A stretch of DNA of 64,000 nt from Morganella sibonii (GCF_040560245.1 NZ_JAKMWP010000002.1); one strand, 5' to 3'. Positions 26,327-36,191 are shown, counted from the stretch's first letter. A program made the numbers and translations. Notes: a model not told the origin generated them from the letters alone.

Positions 26327-28627
26327 ATGCAAGTTGTGGTTGTGCTGAAATATCTGTTTCCCCGCCCGCTGTCACTGTGGCTGGTTGCGGCTGCTGTCGT
26401 GGCCGGACACCTGCCGTTACTGCTGATACCACGCCTGTTGTCACCGGCAGAAAATCTTTTGTTATCCGGTTGTGTTTGTGTATTGTTTCTTATCCGGACG
26501 CGGCTGAGTTTTTTTATTCGTATTGTTGCAGGAACTTTCTTAGCAGTTAATATTCATCTCAGTAATACGCTGTCACTCTTTTCAGCAGAACAACCTGAAT
26601 ATATTGATATCATAACCCGCGATATTATGATCAACCCATCTGATTATTATTCAGTCAGGGGGCGTGTTATTAATGTAAATAATAAAATCTATAATGATAC
26701 AGCTTTTATTAATATAAAAATAAAAGGGGCATTTAAACCGGTGTGTGCCGGAGAGATGTGGCGCATATACCGTCCTGTATTACGGCCGGTACATGGTCAG
26801 TTAAATGAAGGGCAATCAAACCGGCAGCAATATTTACTGTCTGAACGGGTTTTGTTTTCCCTGACGCCCGGGCGCAGCGAAAAATTATCTTCCGGCTGCA
26901 ATCTGCGCCAGAGGATGATCGCGCGATATCTTCCCCGGATGGACAACCAGCCGCACAGCGGACTGATGGCGGCACTCCTGTTTGGTGAACGACGCGGTAT
27001 CACACCGGAGCAGCGCAGACTGGTGCAGGAAACCGGTGTGGCACACGTGGTGGCTATCTCCGGGCTGCATATCGGACTGGCAGCATTATGGGGCTGGTGG
27101 GCCGGGCGGCTACTGTTACTGCTGTTACCGCAGCGTGTCATGTCATATGGCATTCCGGTGGTGCTGTCAGTCTGTGCCGCCATTGTCTATGTCTGGCTGG
27201 CCGGATTTGCCGTTCCTGCCTGCCGTGCGTTGTCTGCGTTGTTGTTGTGGCACCTGCTGCGCTGGCGGCATTACCATCTGCCGGCGTATCAGTTTGTTGT
27301 GATAAGCGCCGCACTGTTATTACTGGCTGATCCGCTGACGATTCTGTCCGCCGGATTCTGGTTGTCTTATACGGCGGTGGCCGCATTACTGTTCTGGCAT
27401 CATACCGGCGTTTTATCCCGCCGATCTGCTGTTATTTCTGTAACACGCTTTACCCGTCTGCGGCGCAATATCCGGCTGTTTCTCTCTTATCAGAGCGGAT
27501 TGTTTCTGCTGTTGCTGCCGGTCCAGGGATTTTTCTTCGGTGGCGTCAATGTGTTGTCGTTCCTCAGTAACCTGTGGGTTGTGCCGGTGATCTCTTTTCT
27601 GACCGTGCCGTTACTGTTTGCCGGATTACTGACAGCGCCTGCACTGCAACTGGCGGATTATTCTCTGGCACTGGCATTATGGCCGCTGCCGTTTCTGGCG
27701 CAGGGCTGGCTGGTTACCGGACACATCTCCCTGATATGGATACCGCTTATGTGGGTTGCTGTTTATATCATCCGTCTGGATATGTGGCGTCAGCATCCGC
27801 TGTTGCTGCCGGGAATGGTGTGCAGTTGTTGTTTGTATCTGCGGAAAACTCCGCCGCCGGAATGGTCGGTCACATTGCTGGATATCGGGCACGGGCTGGC
27901 GGCGGTTGTCATAAAGGATGGCAGAGCTGTGCTGTATGACACCGGCAACCGCTTCGGGTCCCGGGACGACGGGCTGCGCACGGTGCTGCCTTATCTGCGT
28001 TATCACCGGCTGGTTCCTGACCGGATTATTATCAGCCATGATCACCGCGATCACACCGGCGGTCTGGGCTCTCTGCGCCGTGCTTATCCTGCCGCCGTGG
28101 TCAAAGGCAACATCCCGCAGGCAGATACCCCCTGCCGTCGCGGGGAGCGCTGGGTATGGCAGTCATTGTACTTTGAGGTGCTATGGCCGGATGAGAAATA
28201 TCAGCTGAGTAAAAATGACGGCTCTTGTGTTATCCGCATCAGTGACGGGAAATATCAGGTTTTGCTGACCGGAGATATTGAAAAGCAGGCAGAAAAACAG
28301 CTGATGAAGTATAGCGATGAACTGTCGGCCACCGTCCTGCAAGTTCCGCACCATGGCAGCAAAACCTCATCATCAGAATTTTTTATTCGTGCGGTAAATC
28401 CCGCTTTCGCACTGGTTTCTGTTGCGCGCTATAGCCCGTGGCGTCTGCCTTCTGATAAAGTACGCCGTCGTTATCATCATCTCGGCGTGCAGTGGCATGA
28501 CACCGCGCACAGCGGCCAGATTACGGTCCGTTTTTTTGCCGGAAAGATATCCGTTGTGACATACCGTTTTCACCTCTCTGCCCGCTGGTTCAGCGCATGG
28601 TTTGGAGATCAGGCGGTAAACGGGTAA
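26327..28627 (+). CDS. comEC: ComEC/Rec2-family inner-membrane protein (YcaI)
   Basis: The 766-residue protein has the ComEC layout: N-terminal hydrophobic segments and an OB-like periplasmic part (DUF4131, to about 200), a competence membrane core with many helices starting at MAALLFGERRGITPEQ and HVVAISGLHIGLAA (about 205-500), and a C-terminal metallo-beta-lactamase domain with LLDIGHGLAAVV and SHDHRDHTGG (His571-His576), VLLTGDIEK and LQVPHHGSKTS. In competent bacteria this channel passes single-stranded DNA into the cytoplasm. In Enterobacterales (ycaI) its use is less clear. It lies upstream of msbA as in E. coli. Confidence 0.93.
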   Translation: MQVVVVLKYLFPRPLSLWLVAAAVVAGHLPLLLIPRLLSPAENLLLSGCVCVLFLIRTRLSFFIRIVAGTFLAVNIHLSNTLSLFSAEQPEYIDIITRDIMINPSDYYSVRGRVINVNNKIYNDTAFINIKIKGAFKPVCAGEMWRIYRPVLRPVHGQLNEGQSNRQQYLLSERVLFSLTPGRSEKLSSGCNLRQRMIARYLPRMDNQPHSGLMAALLFGERRGITPEQRRLVQETGVAHVVAISGLHIGLAALWGWWAGRLLLLLLPQRVMSYGIPVVLSVCAAIVYVWLAGFAVPACRALSALLLWHLLRWRHYHLPAYQFVVISAALLLLADPLTILSAGFWLSYTAVAALLFWHHTGVLSRRSAVISVTRFTRLRRNIRLFLSYQSGLFLLLLPVQGFFFGGVNVLSFLSNLWVVPVISFLTVPLLFAGLLTAPALQLADYSLALALWPLPFLAQGWLVTGHISLIWIPLMWVAVYIIRLDMWRQHPLLLPGMVCSCCLYLRKTPPPEWSVTLLDIGHGLAAVVIKDGRAVLYDTGNRFGSRDDGLRTVLPYLRYHRLVPDRIIISHDHRDHTGGLGSLRRAYPAAVVKGNIPQADTPCRRGERWVWQSLYFEVLWPDEKYQLSKNDGSCVIRISDGKYQVLLTGDIEKQAEKQLMKYSDELSATVLQVPHHGSKTSSSEFFIRAVNPAFALVSVARYSPWRLPSDKVRRRYHHLGVQWHDTAHSGQITVRFFAGKISVVTYRFHLSARWFSAWFGDQAVNG

Positions 28628-28664
28628 TATAGGCAGCTAATTTTTGGTATTGGTAAACGCAATA

Positions 28665-30410
28665 ATGAAAGATATTGATATTTCAACCCGGCAAACATTC
28701 CGCCGGTTATGGCCGACAATCGCTCCGTTTAAAACAGGTATCATCGTGGCGGCTATTGCGTTAGTCATCAATGCGGGCGGTGATGCGTTTATGCTGTCAC
28801 TGCTGAAACCGTTGCTTGATGAAGGTTTCGGCACAGCGGAGAGTGATTTTCTCCGTATTATGCCGCTGATTATCCTGGGGCTGATGCTGCTGCGCGGTAT
28901 CTCCAGTTTTGTCTCCAGCTACTGCCTTTCCTGGGTTTCCGGTAAAGTGGTTATGACCATGCGCCGTAACCTGTTCCGCCATATGATGGGGATGCCGGTT
29001 TCCTTCTTTGATCAGCAATCCACCGGGACACTGCTTTCCCGTATCACTTACGATTCTGAACAGGTGGCTTCCTCTTCCTCCGGCGCACTGGTAACCGTTG
29101 TCCGTGAAGGCTCGTATATTATCGCGCTGTTCGGCATTATGTTTTTTAACAGCTGGCAGTTGTCGCTGATTCTGATTGTCATCGCCCCGATCGTGGCCTT
29201 TGTTATCCGCAGGGTGTCTGTGCGTTTCCGTGAGATCAGCAAAAACATGCAGAGTGGTATGGGGCAGGTTACCGCCAGTGCCGAGCAGATGCTGAAAGGT
29301 CATAAAGAAGTCCTGATTTTCGGCGGTCAGAAAGTGGAAAATGATCGCTTTGATAAAGTCAGCAACCATATGCGCCGCCAGGGCATGAAACTGGTTACCG
29401 CCTCTTCTGTTGCTGATCCGATTATCCAGGTTATCGCCTCATTTGCGCTGGCATTTGTCCTGTTTGCCGCCAGTTTCCCTGAAATTAAAGATGCACTGAC
29501 ACCCGGTTCCATCACGCTGGTCTTCTCCTCAATGATTGCCCTGATGCGTCCGCTGAAATCACTCACTAACGTGAATGCCCAGTTTCAGCGCGGGATGGCT
29601 GCGTGCCAGACACTGTTTGTTCTGCTTGATATGGAGCAGGAAAAGGATACCGGTACTAAAGTACTGAAAGATGCCAAAGGTGATGTGGCGTTTGAGAATG
29701 TAACGTTCCGTTATCAGGGGAAAGAGAACCCGGCGCTGAAAAATGTCTCGTTTACTATCCCGTCAGGTAAAACCGTGGCGCTGGTCGGCCGCTCCGGCTC
29801 CGGGAAATCCACTATTGCCAATCTGATCACCCGTTTTTATGAAATTGAAAGCGGGCATATTACGATCGACGGTAATGATATCCGCGACTACACACTGGCA
29901 TCGCTGCGCAGTCAGGTGGCGCTGGTATCGCAGAATGTTCACCTTTTCAATGATACGGTCGCGAATAATATCGCCTATGCCACAGAAGGGAAGTACACCC
30001 GCGAACAGGTTGAAAAAGCCGCTGAAATGGCTTACGCCATGGACTTTATCAACAAAATGGACAAAGGGCTGGATACTGAAATCGGTGAAAACGGTGTTCT
30101 GCTTTCCGGTGGTCAGCGTCAGCGTATTGCGATTGCCCGCGCACTGCTGCGCGATGCACCGATCCTGATCCTCGATGAAGCAACGTCCGCACTGGATACC
30201 GAATCTGAACGTGCGATTCAGGCTGCACTGGATGAGTTACAGAAAAACCGTACCTGTCTGGTGATCGCGCACCGCTTATCCACGATTGAGAAAGCCGATG
30301 AAATCCTCGTGGTGCAGGACGGTGAAGTACAGGAGCGCGGTACGCATGATGAACTGGTGAAACAGCCGGGGATCTATGCACAGCTCTATAATATGCAGTT
30401 TGGTCACTAA
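28665..30410 (+). CDS. msbA: Lipid A export ATP-binding/permease protein MsbA
   Basis: MsbA flips core-lipid A across the inner membrane using ATP. The 581-residue half-transporter has six N-terminal membrane helices (about 20-305) and an ABC domain with Walker A GRSGSGKS (375-382), signature LSGGQRQR (480-487) and Walker B ILILDEATSALD. The frame is open to a TTG at 28644; the ATG at 28665 (MKDIDISTRQTFRRLWP) matches the family N-terminus. lpxK follows after 12 bases, an operon that joins lipid A synthesis with export. Confidence 0.97.
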   Translation: MKDIDISTRQTFRRLWPTIAPFKTGIIVAAIALVINAGGDAFMLSLLKPLLDEGFGTAESDFLRIMPLIILGLMLLRGISSFVSSYCLSWVSGKVVMTMRRNLFRHMMGMPVSFFDQQSTGTLLSRITYDSEQVASSSSGALVTVVREGSYIIALFGIMFFNSWQLSLILIVIAPIVAFVIRRVSVRFREISKNMQSGMGQVTASAEQMLKGHKEVLIFGGQKVENDRFDKVSNHMRRQGMKLVTASSVADPIIQVIASFALAFVLFAASFPEIKDALTPGSITLVFSSMIALMRPLKSLTNVNAQFQRGMAACQTLFVLLDMEQEKDTGTKVLKDAKGDVAFENVTFRYQGKENPALKNVSFTIPSGKTVALVGRSGSGKSTIANLITRFYEIESGHITIDGNDIRDYTLASLRSQVALVSQNVHLFNDTVANNIAYATEGKYTREQVEKAAEMAYAMDFINKMDKGLDTEIGENGVLLSGGQRQRIAIARALLRDAPILILDEATSALDTESERAIQAALDELQKNRTCLVIAHRLSTIEKADEILVVQDGEVQERGTHDELVKQPGIYAQLYNMQFGH

Positions 30411-30422
30411 GCGGCTCTGCTG

Positions 30423-31406
30423 ATGATCGAAAAAATTTGGTCCGGCCGCTCAAAGCTTTACTGGCTACTTCTGCCGCTCTCGTTTCTGTACGGGGCGGTG
30501 AGTGGTCTGCGGCGCTGGTTATTCCGCTCAGGGCTGAAAAAATCCCGCCGTATGCCGGTACCGGTGGTGGTGGTCGGTAATCTGACCGCCGGCGGTAACG
30601 GCAAAACCCCGGTGGTTATCTGGCTGACAGAGCAACTGCTGGCCCGGGGCTATCGTCCGGGCGTGGTTTCCCGCGGCTACGGCGGTAAATCGGATCATTA
30701 TCCGCTGCTTATCACCGGAGAAACCACAACGGCACAGGCCGGTGATGAGCCGGTGCTGATTGCCCGCCGTACCGGTGTGCCGGTTGCGGTTGCCCCGGAT
30801 CGTGCCGCCGCAGTGGATGCTATTTTGCAGCACTCGCCGGTGGATGTGATTATCACTGATGATGGTTTGCAGCATTACGCACTGGAACGCGATATGGAAA
30901 TCGTGGTGATTGACGGTGAACGCCGTTTCGGTAACGGCTGGTGGCTGCCCGCCGGGCCGATGCGGGAACGGGCCGGACGTCTGAAACAGGTGGATGCGGT
31001 GATCGTGAACGGCGGTACGGCACAACCCGGTGAAACCGCGATGCAGCTGGTGCCGGGTGAGGCCGTTAATCTGTCAGACGGTACACGTAAACCGGTGACG
31101 GAGCTCGGTGAGTGTGTGGCAATGGCCGGTATCGGACACCCGCCGCGCTTTTTTGCCACTCTGAATTCACTGGGTGTGACGCCGGTACACTGTGTCGCGT
31201 TTCCTGATCACCAGGATTACAGCCCGGAGCAGCTTTCCGCACTGATAAAACCGGGTCAGTCACTGCTGATGACAGAGAAAGATGCAGTGAAATGTTTTGC
31301 CTTTTCTGAAACTGACTGGTGGTATTTACCGGTCAGCGCTGCGGTTTCTGCAGAATCCGCCAATTTAATTCTGGATAAAGTCATATTCCTCATAAAAAAT
31401 GCATAA
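30423..31406 (+). CDS. lpxK: Tetraacyldisaccharide 4'-kinase
   Basis: LpxK adds the 4'-phosphate to the lipid A disaccharide at the inner membrane. The 327-residue protein has an N-terminal hydrophobic helix (about 10-28), the P-loop GNLTAGGNGKT (52-62), the VVSRGYGGK stretch, and DDGLQHYALERD, whose acidic residues act in catalysis. It is co-transcribed with msbA. The next gene is 360 bases away, so the operon probably ends here. Confidence 0.96.
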   Translation: MIEKIWSGRSKLYWLLLPLSFLYGAVSGLRRWLFRSGLKKSRRMPVPVVVVGNLTAGGNGKTPVVIWLTEQLLARGYRPGVVSRGYGGKSDHYPLLITGETTTAQAGDEPVLIARRTGVPVAVAPDRAAAVDAILQHSPVDVIITDDGLQHYALERDMEIVVIDGERRFGNGWWLPAGPMRERAGRLKQVDAVIVNGGTAQPGETAMQLVPGEAVNLSDGTRKPVTELGECVAMAGIGHPPRFFATLNSLGVTPVHCVAFPDHQDYSPEQLSALIKPGQSLLMTEKDAVKCFAFSETDWWYLPVSAAVSAESANLILDKVIFLIKNA

Positions 31407-31766
31407 AGGGGCTTGTGCTTTTTATCTGAATGTGGCTTAATCAAAAAGTTGTATTTCTGTGATGTATTTCATATCTCACTGTGCAACCAATCCGCGTGTC
31501 ACTCATAATTCTGATCCCGCTGTCATAATTTTTTCACACCACCTTGTTAATCTTGTGGTGCGGATGACCGGATCCCGCGGATAAACGGTATGTTTTGCAG
31601 CTGGTGTCTGACCGGCTGCAAATCAGAATAAAAAATAATAACTATAATGTTTTGCTCATTACCGGGTGGCTGTTCGCAAAGAGAGCACCCGTGTTGCCCG
31701 GCCGGAGCAGACATAACCTGTGATGGGGTGTATTCCATTACCGGTGATATAAAAGGAGTTAATACT
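31407..31766 (+). promoter_or_regulatory. Long structured leader ahead of cold-shock-like gene
   Basis: 360 bases without a gene. Two stem-loops are visible: CACCAC / GTGGTG (31537-31560) and CGGGTG / CACCCG (about 31663-31690). A long structured 5' leader is typical of cspA-type genes, where it controls mRNA stability and translation at low temperature. Here this is inferred; no clear cold-box sequence is recognised. Confidence 0.45.
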
Positions 31767-31982
31767 ATGTCTAAACAATTACAACTTGGCCGCGTTAAAT
31801 GGTATGACGCGAAAGAAGGTTACGGTTTCATCTCCCCGGTTAACGGCGGCGACGATATCTGGGTAACCCGTAACGGGATAGCCAATTCCCGTAACAAATT
31901 ACTGTGCGAAGGGCAGGAAGTGGAATTTTCACTGACCCGCGGCAGTTATGGTATTGCAGCGAACGATGTGATCGCGCTGTAA
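31767..31982 (+). CDS. Divergent cold-shock-domain protein
   Basis: A 71-residue single-domain CspA-family protein, a predicted RNA/ssDNA chaperone. It begins SKQLQLGRVKWYDAKEGYGFISP, with the RNP1-type motif EGYGFIS (17-23). The RNP2 position reads DIWVTRNGI (30-38), where usual family members have VFVHFSAI, so the second aromatic/His nucleic-acid contact is changed. The start at 31767 has a strong AAAGGAG site; the longer open frame from 31647 is not used. It lies between lpxK and ycaR, where E. coli has other genes. Confidence 0.85.
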   Translation: MSKQLQLGRVKWYDAKEGYGFISPVNGGDDIWVTRNGIANSRNKLLCEGQEVEFSLTRGSYGIAANDVIAL

Positions 31983-32087
31983 GCAGTAAAAAACGCGATT
32001 ATCTCAGTGATATCGCAACAACAGAGTTAACGGTGAGACCGGGCTTATGTTATTCTGAGCCAACGTTTTTATCTCATTGGGGGACGT

Positions 32088-32264
32088 ATGGATCACCGTT
32101 TACTCGAAATCGTGGCCTGCCCGGTTTGCCACGGCAAACTCAGCTACGACAAGCAAAATCTTGAACTCATCTGCAAAGGCTGCCGTCTGGCCTATCCCGT
32201 CCGCGACGATATCCCTGTCTTATTAGAGAATGAAGCCCGCGAATTACCGGCCTCAGAAGGATAA
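32088..32264 (+). CDS. ycaR: Small Trm112-like zinc-ribbon protein YcaR
   Basis: A 58-residue protein encoded just ahead of kdsB, as in E. coli. It begins MDHRLLEIVACPVCHGKL and has a second cysteine pair CKGC, forming a CX2C-CX2C zinc-ribbon-like pattern of the UPF0434/Trm112 family, and ends NEARELPASEG. Its function is not established. The start has a GGGGGA site and the kdsB start is five bases after its stop, so the two are translationally close. Confidence 0.92.
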   Translation: MDHRLLEIVACPVCHGKLSYDKQNLELICKGCRLAYPVRDDIPVLLENEARELPASEG

Positions 32265-32269
32265 TCTCC

Positions 32270-33019
32270 ATGTTTACCGTTATCATTCCCGCGCGCTATG
32301 CGTCCACGCGTCTGCCCGGTAAGCCGCTGGCCGATATCTGCGGCAAGCCGATGATTGTCCGTGTGATGGAGCAGGCAAAGCGTTCCGGTGCCGCAAGAGT
32401 CATTGTCGCCACAGATACTCAGGCCGTATTTGATGCCGTAATCGCAGAGGGCGGCGAAGCCTGTATGACGCGCGAAGATCATCAGTCCGGGACAGAGCGC
32501 CTGGCGGAAGTGATTGATCACTATCAGTTTGCTGATGATGAAATTATCGTGAATGTCCAGGGCGATGAACCGTTAATCCCTGACAGTATTATTGCGCAGG
32601 TTGCTGAAAATCTGGCAGCCAGCGAAGCCGGTATGGCAACCCTGGCGGTAAAAATTACCACCGCGGAAGAAGCGTTTAACCCGAATGCGGTTAAAGTGGT
32701 GATGAATAAACAGGGTTATGCACTCTATTTCTCCCGCGCCACCATTCCGTGGGATCGCGAGCGCTTTATGCACAGCCGTGACAGTGCAGGTGATAATTTC
32801 CTGCGTCATATCGGCATTTACGCTTACCGTGCCGGGTTTATCCGCCGTTATATTCAGTGGGAAACCAGCCCGCTGGAGAAAATCGAGATGCTCGAGCAGC
32901 TGCGTGTGCTCTGGTACGGCGAAAAGATCCATGTCGCGGAGGCATCAGAAGCGCCGGGCACCGGTGTTGATACTCCGGAAGATCTTGAAACTGTGCGCAG
33001 ATTGTTTGCTGCCCGCTGA
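32270..33019 (+). CDS. kdsB: 3-Deoxy-manno-octulosonate cytidylyltransferase
   Basis: KdsB makes CMP-Kdo, the activated sugar for the lipopolysaccharide inner core. The 249-residue nucleotidyltransferase has the N-terminal IIPARYASTRLPGKPL motif, TDTQAVFDAV, the metal-binding VQGDEPLIP (QGDEP at 97-101), and a C-terminus PGTGVDTPEDLETVR. With msbA and lpxK it forms a local cluster of envelope genes. Confidence 0.98.
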   Translation: MFTVIIPARYASTRLPGKPLADICGKPMIVRVMEQAKRSGAARVIVATDTQAVFDAVIAEGGEACMTREDHQSGTERLAEVIDHYQFADDEIIVNVQGDEPLIPDSIIAQVAENLAASEAGMATLAVKITTAEEAFNPNAVKVVMNKQGYALYFSRATIPWDRERFMHSRDSAGDNFLRHIGIYAYRAGFIRRYIQWETSPLEKIEMLEQLRVLWYGEKIHVAEASEAPGTGVDTPEDLETVRRLFAAR

Positions 33020-33036
33020 GCGATATCAGTTATAAA

Positions 33037-33071
33037 CAAAAACGCGGGTCACTTCTGAACCCGCGTTTTTG
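33037..33071. terminator. Bidirectional terminator between kdsB and elyC
   Basis: CAAAAACGCGGGT / ACCCGCGTTTTTG, perfect 13-base arms and a nine-base loop, between two convergent genes. Both strands have a T-run after the stem. Confidence 0.93.
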
Positions 33072-33078
33072 TTGTCTT

Positions 33079-33876
33079 CTATTCCTGTTCGTTATTATCT
33101 GACGTTTTCACCGCCTGCCAGAGACGCCCGAGCCCCTCATACCAGACCCGTTCGCTGTGTGATAAATAATACGCGGACGGAATCGTCTTTTCCCAGCTGT
33201 GAAGCGGTGTGGTGACAGCCAGCTGATTGGCCGGAGCCGGAACCGGATGCAGGCCGCGAGCCTCAAAGAAGGCTTTGGCGCGGGTCATATGACTGGCGGA
33301 AGTCACCAGCAGGAACGGTGAGTTACCCACGATTTTTTCCACCTCTTCCGCTTCTTCTTCGGTATCTTTCGGCAGTACCAGCGGCAGTGTGCGTTCAGCC
33401 GGAATTCCCAGTGACTGTGCAACCTCTGCCGCGACTTCCGCGCTGCTGATACTGTTTGCACCCGGCCCGCCGGTGAAAATCAGCGTTGCCTGCGGGTAGC
33501 GCAGTGCAAGGCGCACACCCTCCGCCACGCGCGGCAGGCTGTTGCTGATCAGATTGGCGGATGGCGCCCATTCCGGGTTATAGGTAAAGCCGCCGCCGAG
33601 TACCACGATATAGCGCAGATCCTGCTGCTGAACCTCCGCCGGGGTGATGAGCTCATAGCGTTTATCATACGGTTTTTCTGCTGTCAGCAGCAGAGCATCT
33701 GCCACCGGTTGCAGGCTGAGCAGCACCAGCCCGAGCCAGCTCACGGTGATTAGAGTTTTGCCGGTTTTCTGCCGGGAGGAAAACCACAGCAGCAATAATC
33801 CGGCAAGCATCAGCAGGAGCATAAACGGCAGCGGCAGCAAAAAACCGCCGAGGTATTTTTTCAGGGCAAACAGCAT
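33079..33876 (-). CDS. elyC: Envelope biogenesis factor ElyC
   Basis: ElyC (YcbC) is an inner-membrane protein with a DUF218 domain; in E. coli it is needed for peptidoglycan synthesis at low temperature. The 265-residue product has two N-terminal membrane helices (about 11-32 and 42-60) and a periplasmic DUF218 domain with YIVVLGGGFTYNP, ATLIFTGGPGANSISSAEV and the TSASHMTRAKAFFEARGL segment. The start ATG has an AGGTAC site. It is convergent with kdsB and divergent from cmoM. Confidence 0.95.
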   Translation of the reverse strand: MLFALKKYLGGFLLPLPFMLLLMLAGLLLLWFSSRQKTGKTLITVSWLGLVLLSLQPVADALLLTAEKPYDKRYELITPAEVQQQDLRYIVVLGGGFTYNPEWAPSANLISNSLPRVAEGVRLALRYPQATLIFTGGPGANSISSAEVAAEVAQSLGIPAERTLPLVLPKDTEEEAEEVEKIVGNSPFLLVTSASHMTRAKAFFEARGLHPVPAPANQLAVTTPLHSWEKTIPSAYYLSHSERVWYEGLGRLWQAVKTSDNNEQE

Positions 33877-34084
33877 GAGCGTACCTTAAATATGATTGAT
33901 TTATCACCGGTTAACGGCAGGAGCCTGCACAAATCGGGTGACATTAAACACGTCTGTGACACAATAGTTACCGACTTTGCATATTGCACTGCTCTGCCCG
34001 GCAATACAATTGAAGATAGCCGGATCGCGCGGGAAACCGCCGCAAACTGACCCGAAATATCCCCCGGAACTGATACAGGTTTTC

Positions 34085-34873
34085 ATGGTTGATCGTAATT
34101 TTGACGATATCGCGGAAAAATTCACCCGCAATATCTATGGCACAACAAAAGGGCAAATCCGCGAAGCGGTGGTCTGGCAGGATCTGGACGCCTTACTGAC
34201 ACGGCTGAAGCCGGGTCCGCTGCGTATTCTTGATGCGGGCGGCGGTGACGGTTTTTTCTCCCGCCGTCTGGCTGCGCTGGGGCATCAGGTGGTATTGTGC
34301 GACCTGTCAGAAGAGATGATTGCCCGTGCACAACAGGCCGCGCAGGATGATGGCGTGGCAGAAAATATGTCCTTTATTCATTGTGCGGCACAGGATATCG
34401 CACTTCACACTGAGGGGGCGTTTGATCTGGTATTATTTCATGCCGTTTTGGAGTGGATCACAGATCAAAAAGGTGCAATTGAAGCACTGACCGCTATAAT
34501 AGCGGGCGGTGGTGCATTATCGTTAATGTTTTACAATGCGAACGGACTTGTGATGCGAAATGCGATATTAGGCAATTTTCATCTGGCAACTCCGGAAATT
34601 CAGCGCCGCCGCAAGCGTTCGTTATCGCCGCAGAATCCCCTTGTGCCGGAACAGGTTTATCAGTGGCTGGATGATTGCTGTCTGACTATTGAGGCAAAAA
34701 CCGGTGTGCGGGTTTTCCATGATTATCTGCAGAGCCGCCAGTTACAAAACCGTGATTTCCCGGCGCTGCTGGCACTGGAGCAACGCTATTGCCGTCAGGA
34801 GCCTTATATCAGCTTAGGCCGCTATATTCACGTTATGGCACGAAAACCGATCAGAAGGATGGACAATGAGTGA
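34085..34873 (+). CDS. cmoM: tRNA carboxymethyluridine methyltransferase CmoM
   Basis: CmoM (formerly SmtA) methylates 5-carboxymethoxyuridine in the wobble position of certain tRNAs. The 262-residue SAM-dependent methyltransferase has motif I LDAGGGDGFFSRRL (49-62), followed by CDLSEEMIARA and FHAVLEWI. The frame is open from 33977, but the family N-terminus VDRNFDDIAEKFTRNIYGTT starts at the ATG of 34085. Its end overlaps mukF by eight bases, as in E. coli where it heads the smtA-mukFEB operon. Confidence 0.96.
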   Translation: MVDRNFDDIAEKFTRNIYGTTKGQIREAVVWQDLDALLTRLKPGPLRILDAGGGDGFFSRRLAALGHQVVLCDLSEEMIARAQQAAQDDGVAENMSFIHCAAQDIALHTEGAFDLVLFHAVLEWITDQKGAIEALTAIIAGGGALSLMFYNANGLVMRNAILGNFHLATPEIQRRRKRSLSPQNPLVPEQVYQWLDDCCLTIEAKTGVRVFHDYLQSRQLQNRDFPALLALEQRYCRQEPYISLGRYIHVMARKPIRRMDNE

Positions 34874-36191
34874 GTTTACCCAAACAGTCCCGGAGCTCGT
34901 GGCATGGGCGCGAAAAAATGATTTCTCTATCGCACTGCCGCCGGAACGGCTGGCTTTTTTACTGTCTGTTGCCGTGCTCAACAGTGAGCGCATCGACGGT
35001 GAAATGAGCGAAGGGGAACTGGTGGATGCCTTCCGTGAAGTCTGCAAAGGCTTTGAACAGACCACCGAATCTGTCGCGGTGCGTGCAAACAATGCCATCA
35101 ATGATATGGTGCGCCAGAAAATATTTAACCGTTTTACCAGCGATTTATTTGAAGGTAATGCGATTTATCGTCTGACCCCGCTCGGGATCGGCATCAGTGA
35201 TTATTATATCCGTCAGCGTGAATTTTCCTCACTGCGTTTATCCATGCAGCTTTCAATTGTGGCCGGTGAACTGAGCCGCGCGGCAGATGCCGCCGAAGAG
35301 GGCGGAGATGAATATCACTGGCACCGTAATGTGTTTGCCCCGCTGAAATATTCAGTGGCGGAGATTTTCGACAGTATTGATATGTCGCAGCGCATTATGG
35401 ATGAGCAGCAAAACGGCGTGAAAGACGATATCGCCAAACTCCTGAACCAGGACTGGCAGGCCGCGATTGCCAACTGTGAGCAGTTGTTATCTGAAACGTC
35501 TCTCACACTGCGGGAATTGCAGGATACCCTCGAAGCCGCCGGTGACAAATTGCAGGCAAACCTGCTGCGCATCCAGGATGCCAATATGAATACCACCACC
35601 GGCTCCGAGCTGGTGGATAAACTGATTTTTGATTTGCAGGCCAAGCTTGACCGTATTATCAGCTGGGGCCAGCAGTCTATCGATTTATGGATCGGCTATG
35701 ACCGCCATGTCCATAAATTTATCCGTACCGCCATCGATATGGATAAAAACCGTATTTTCTCGCAGCGTCTGCGCCATTCTGTTCAGCACTATTTTGATTC
35801 ACCGTGGGCACTGAATGTCGCCAATGCGGATCGCCTGCTGGATATGCGTGATGAGGAGATGGCACTGCGTGATGACGAAGTGACCGGGGAATTACCGCCG
35901 GATCTGGAATATGAAGAGTTCAGCGAGGTCAACGAGGAACTTGCGGCCATGATGGAAAGCGCGCTGGCGGTGTATAAAGCACAGGCGAAACCGCTGGATC
36001 TGGGCGTGGTTCTGCGTGATTACCTCGCGAAATATCCGCGGAGCCGTCAGTTTGATGTGGCACGGATTATCGTGGATCAGGCCGTCCGCCTCGGGGTCGC
36101 CGATGCCGACTTCTCGGGCATTCCGGCGGAATGGTCAGCAATTAATGAATACGGAGCAAAGGTGCAGGCACATGTCATCGACACATATTGA
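34866..36191 (+). CDS. mukF: Chromosome partition protein MukF (kleisin)
   Basis: MukF is the kleisin that bridges the MukB heads and binds MukE in the MukBEF condensin. The 441-residue protein has the N-terminal winged-helix dimerisation region (EFTQTVPELVAWARKNDFSI on), a central helical part, and the C-terminal MukB-binding domain. It overlaps cmoM at its start and mukE by 20 bases at its end, which suggests coupled translation of the complex subunits. Confidence 0.97.
   Translation: MSEFTQTVPELVAWARKNDFSIALPPERLAFLLSVAVLNSERIDGEMSEGELVDAFREVCKGFEQTTESVAVRANNAINDMVRQKIFNRFTSDLFEGNAIYRLTPLGIGISDYYIRQREFSSLRLSMQLSIVAGELSRAADAAEEGGDEYHWHRNVFAPLKYSVAEIFDSIDMSQRIMDEQQNGVKDDIAKLLNQDWQAAIANCEQLLSETSLTLRELQDTLEAAGDKLQANLLRIQDANMNTTTGSELVDKLIFDLQAKLDRIISWGQQSIDLWIGYDRHVHKFIRTAIDMDKNRIFSQRLRHSVQHYFDSPWALNVANADRLLDMRDEEMALRDDEVTGELPPDLEYEEFSEVNEELAAMMESALAVYKAQAKPLDLGVVLRDYLAKYPRSRQFDVARIIVDQAVRLGVADADFSGIPAEWSAINEYGAKVQAHVIDTY

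Noticed and set aside
36016..36171. Upstream extension of mukE
   Set aside because: It overlaps mukF in another frame, and the conserved MukE start is at 36172.
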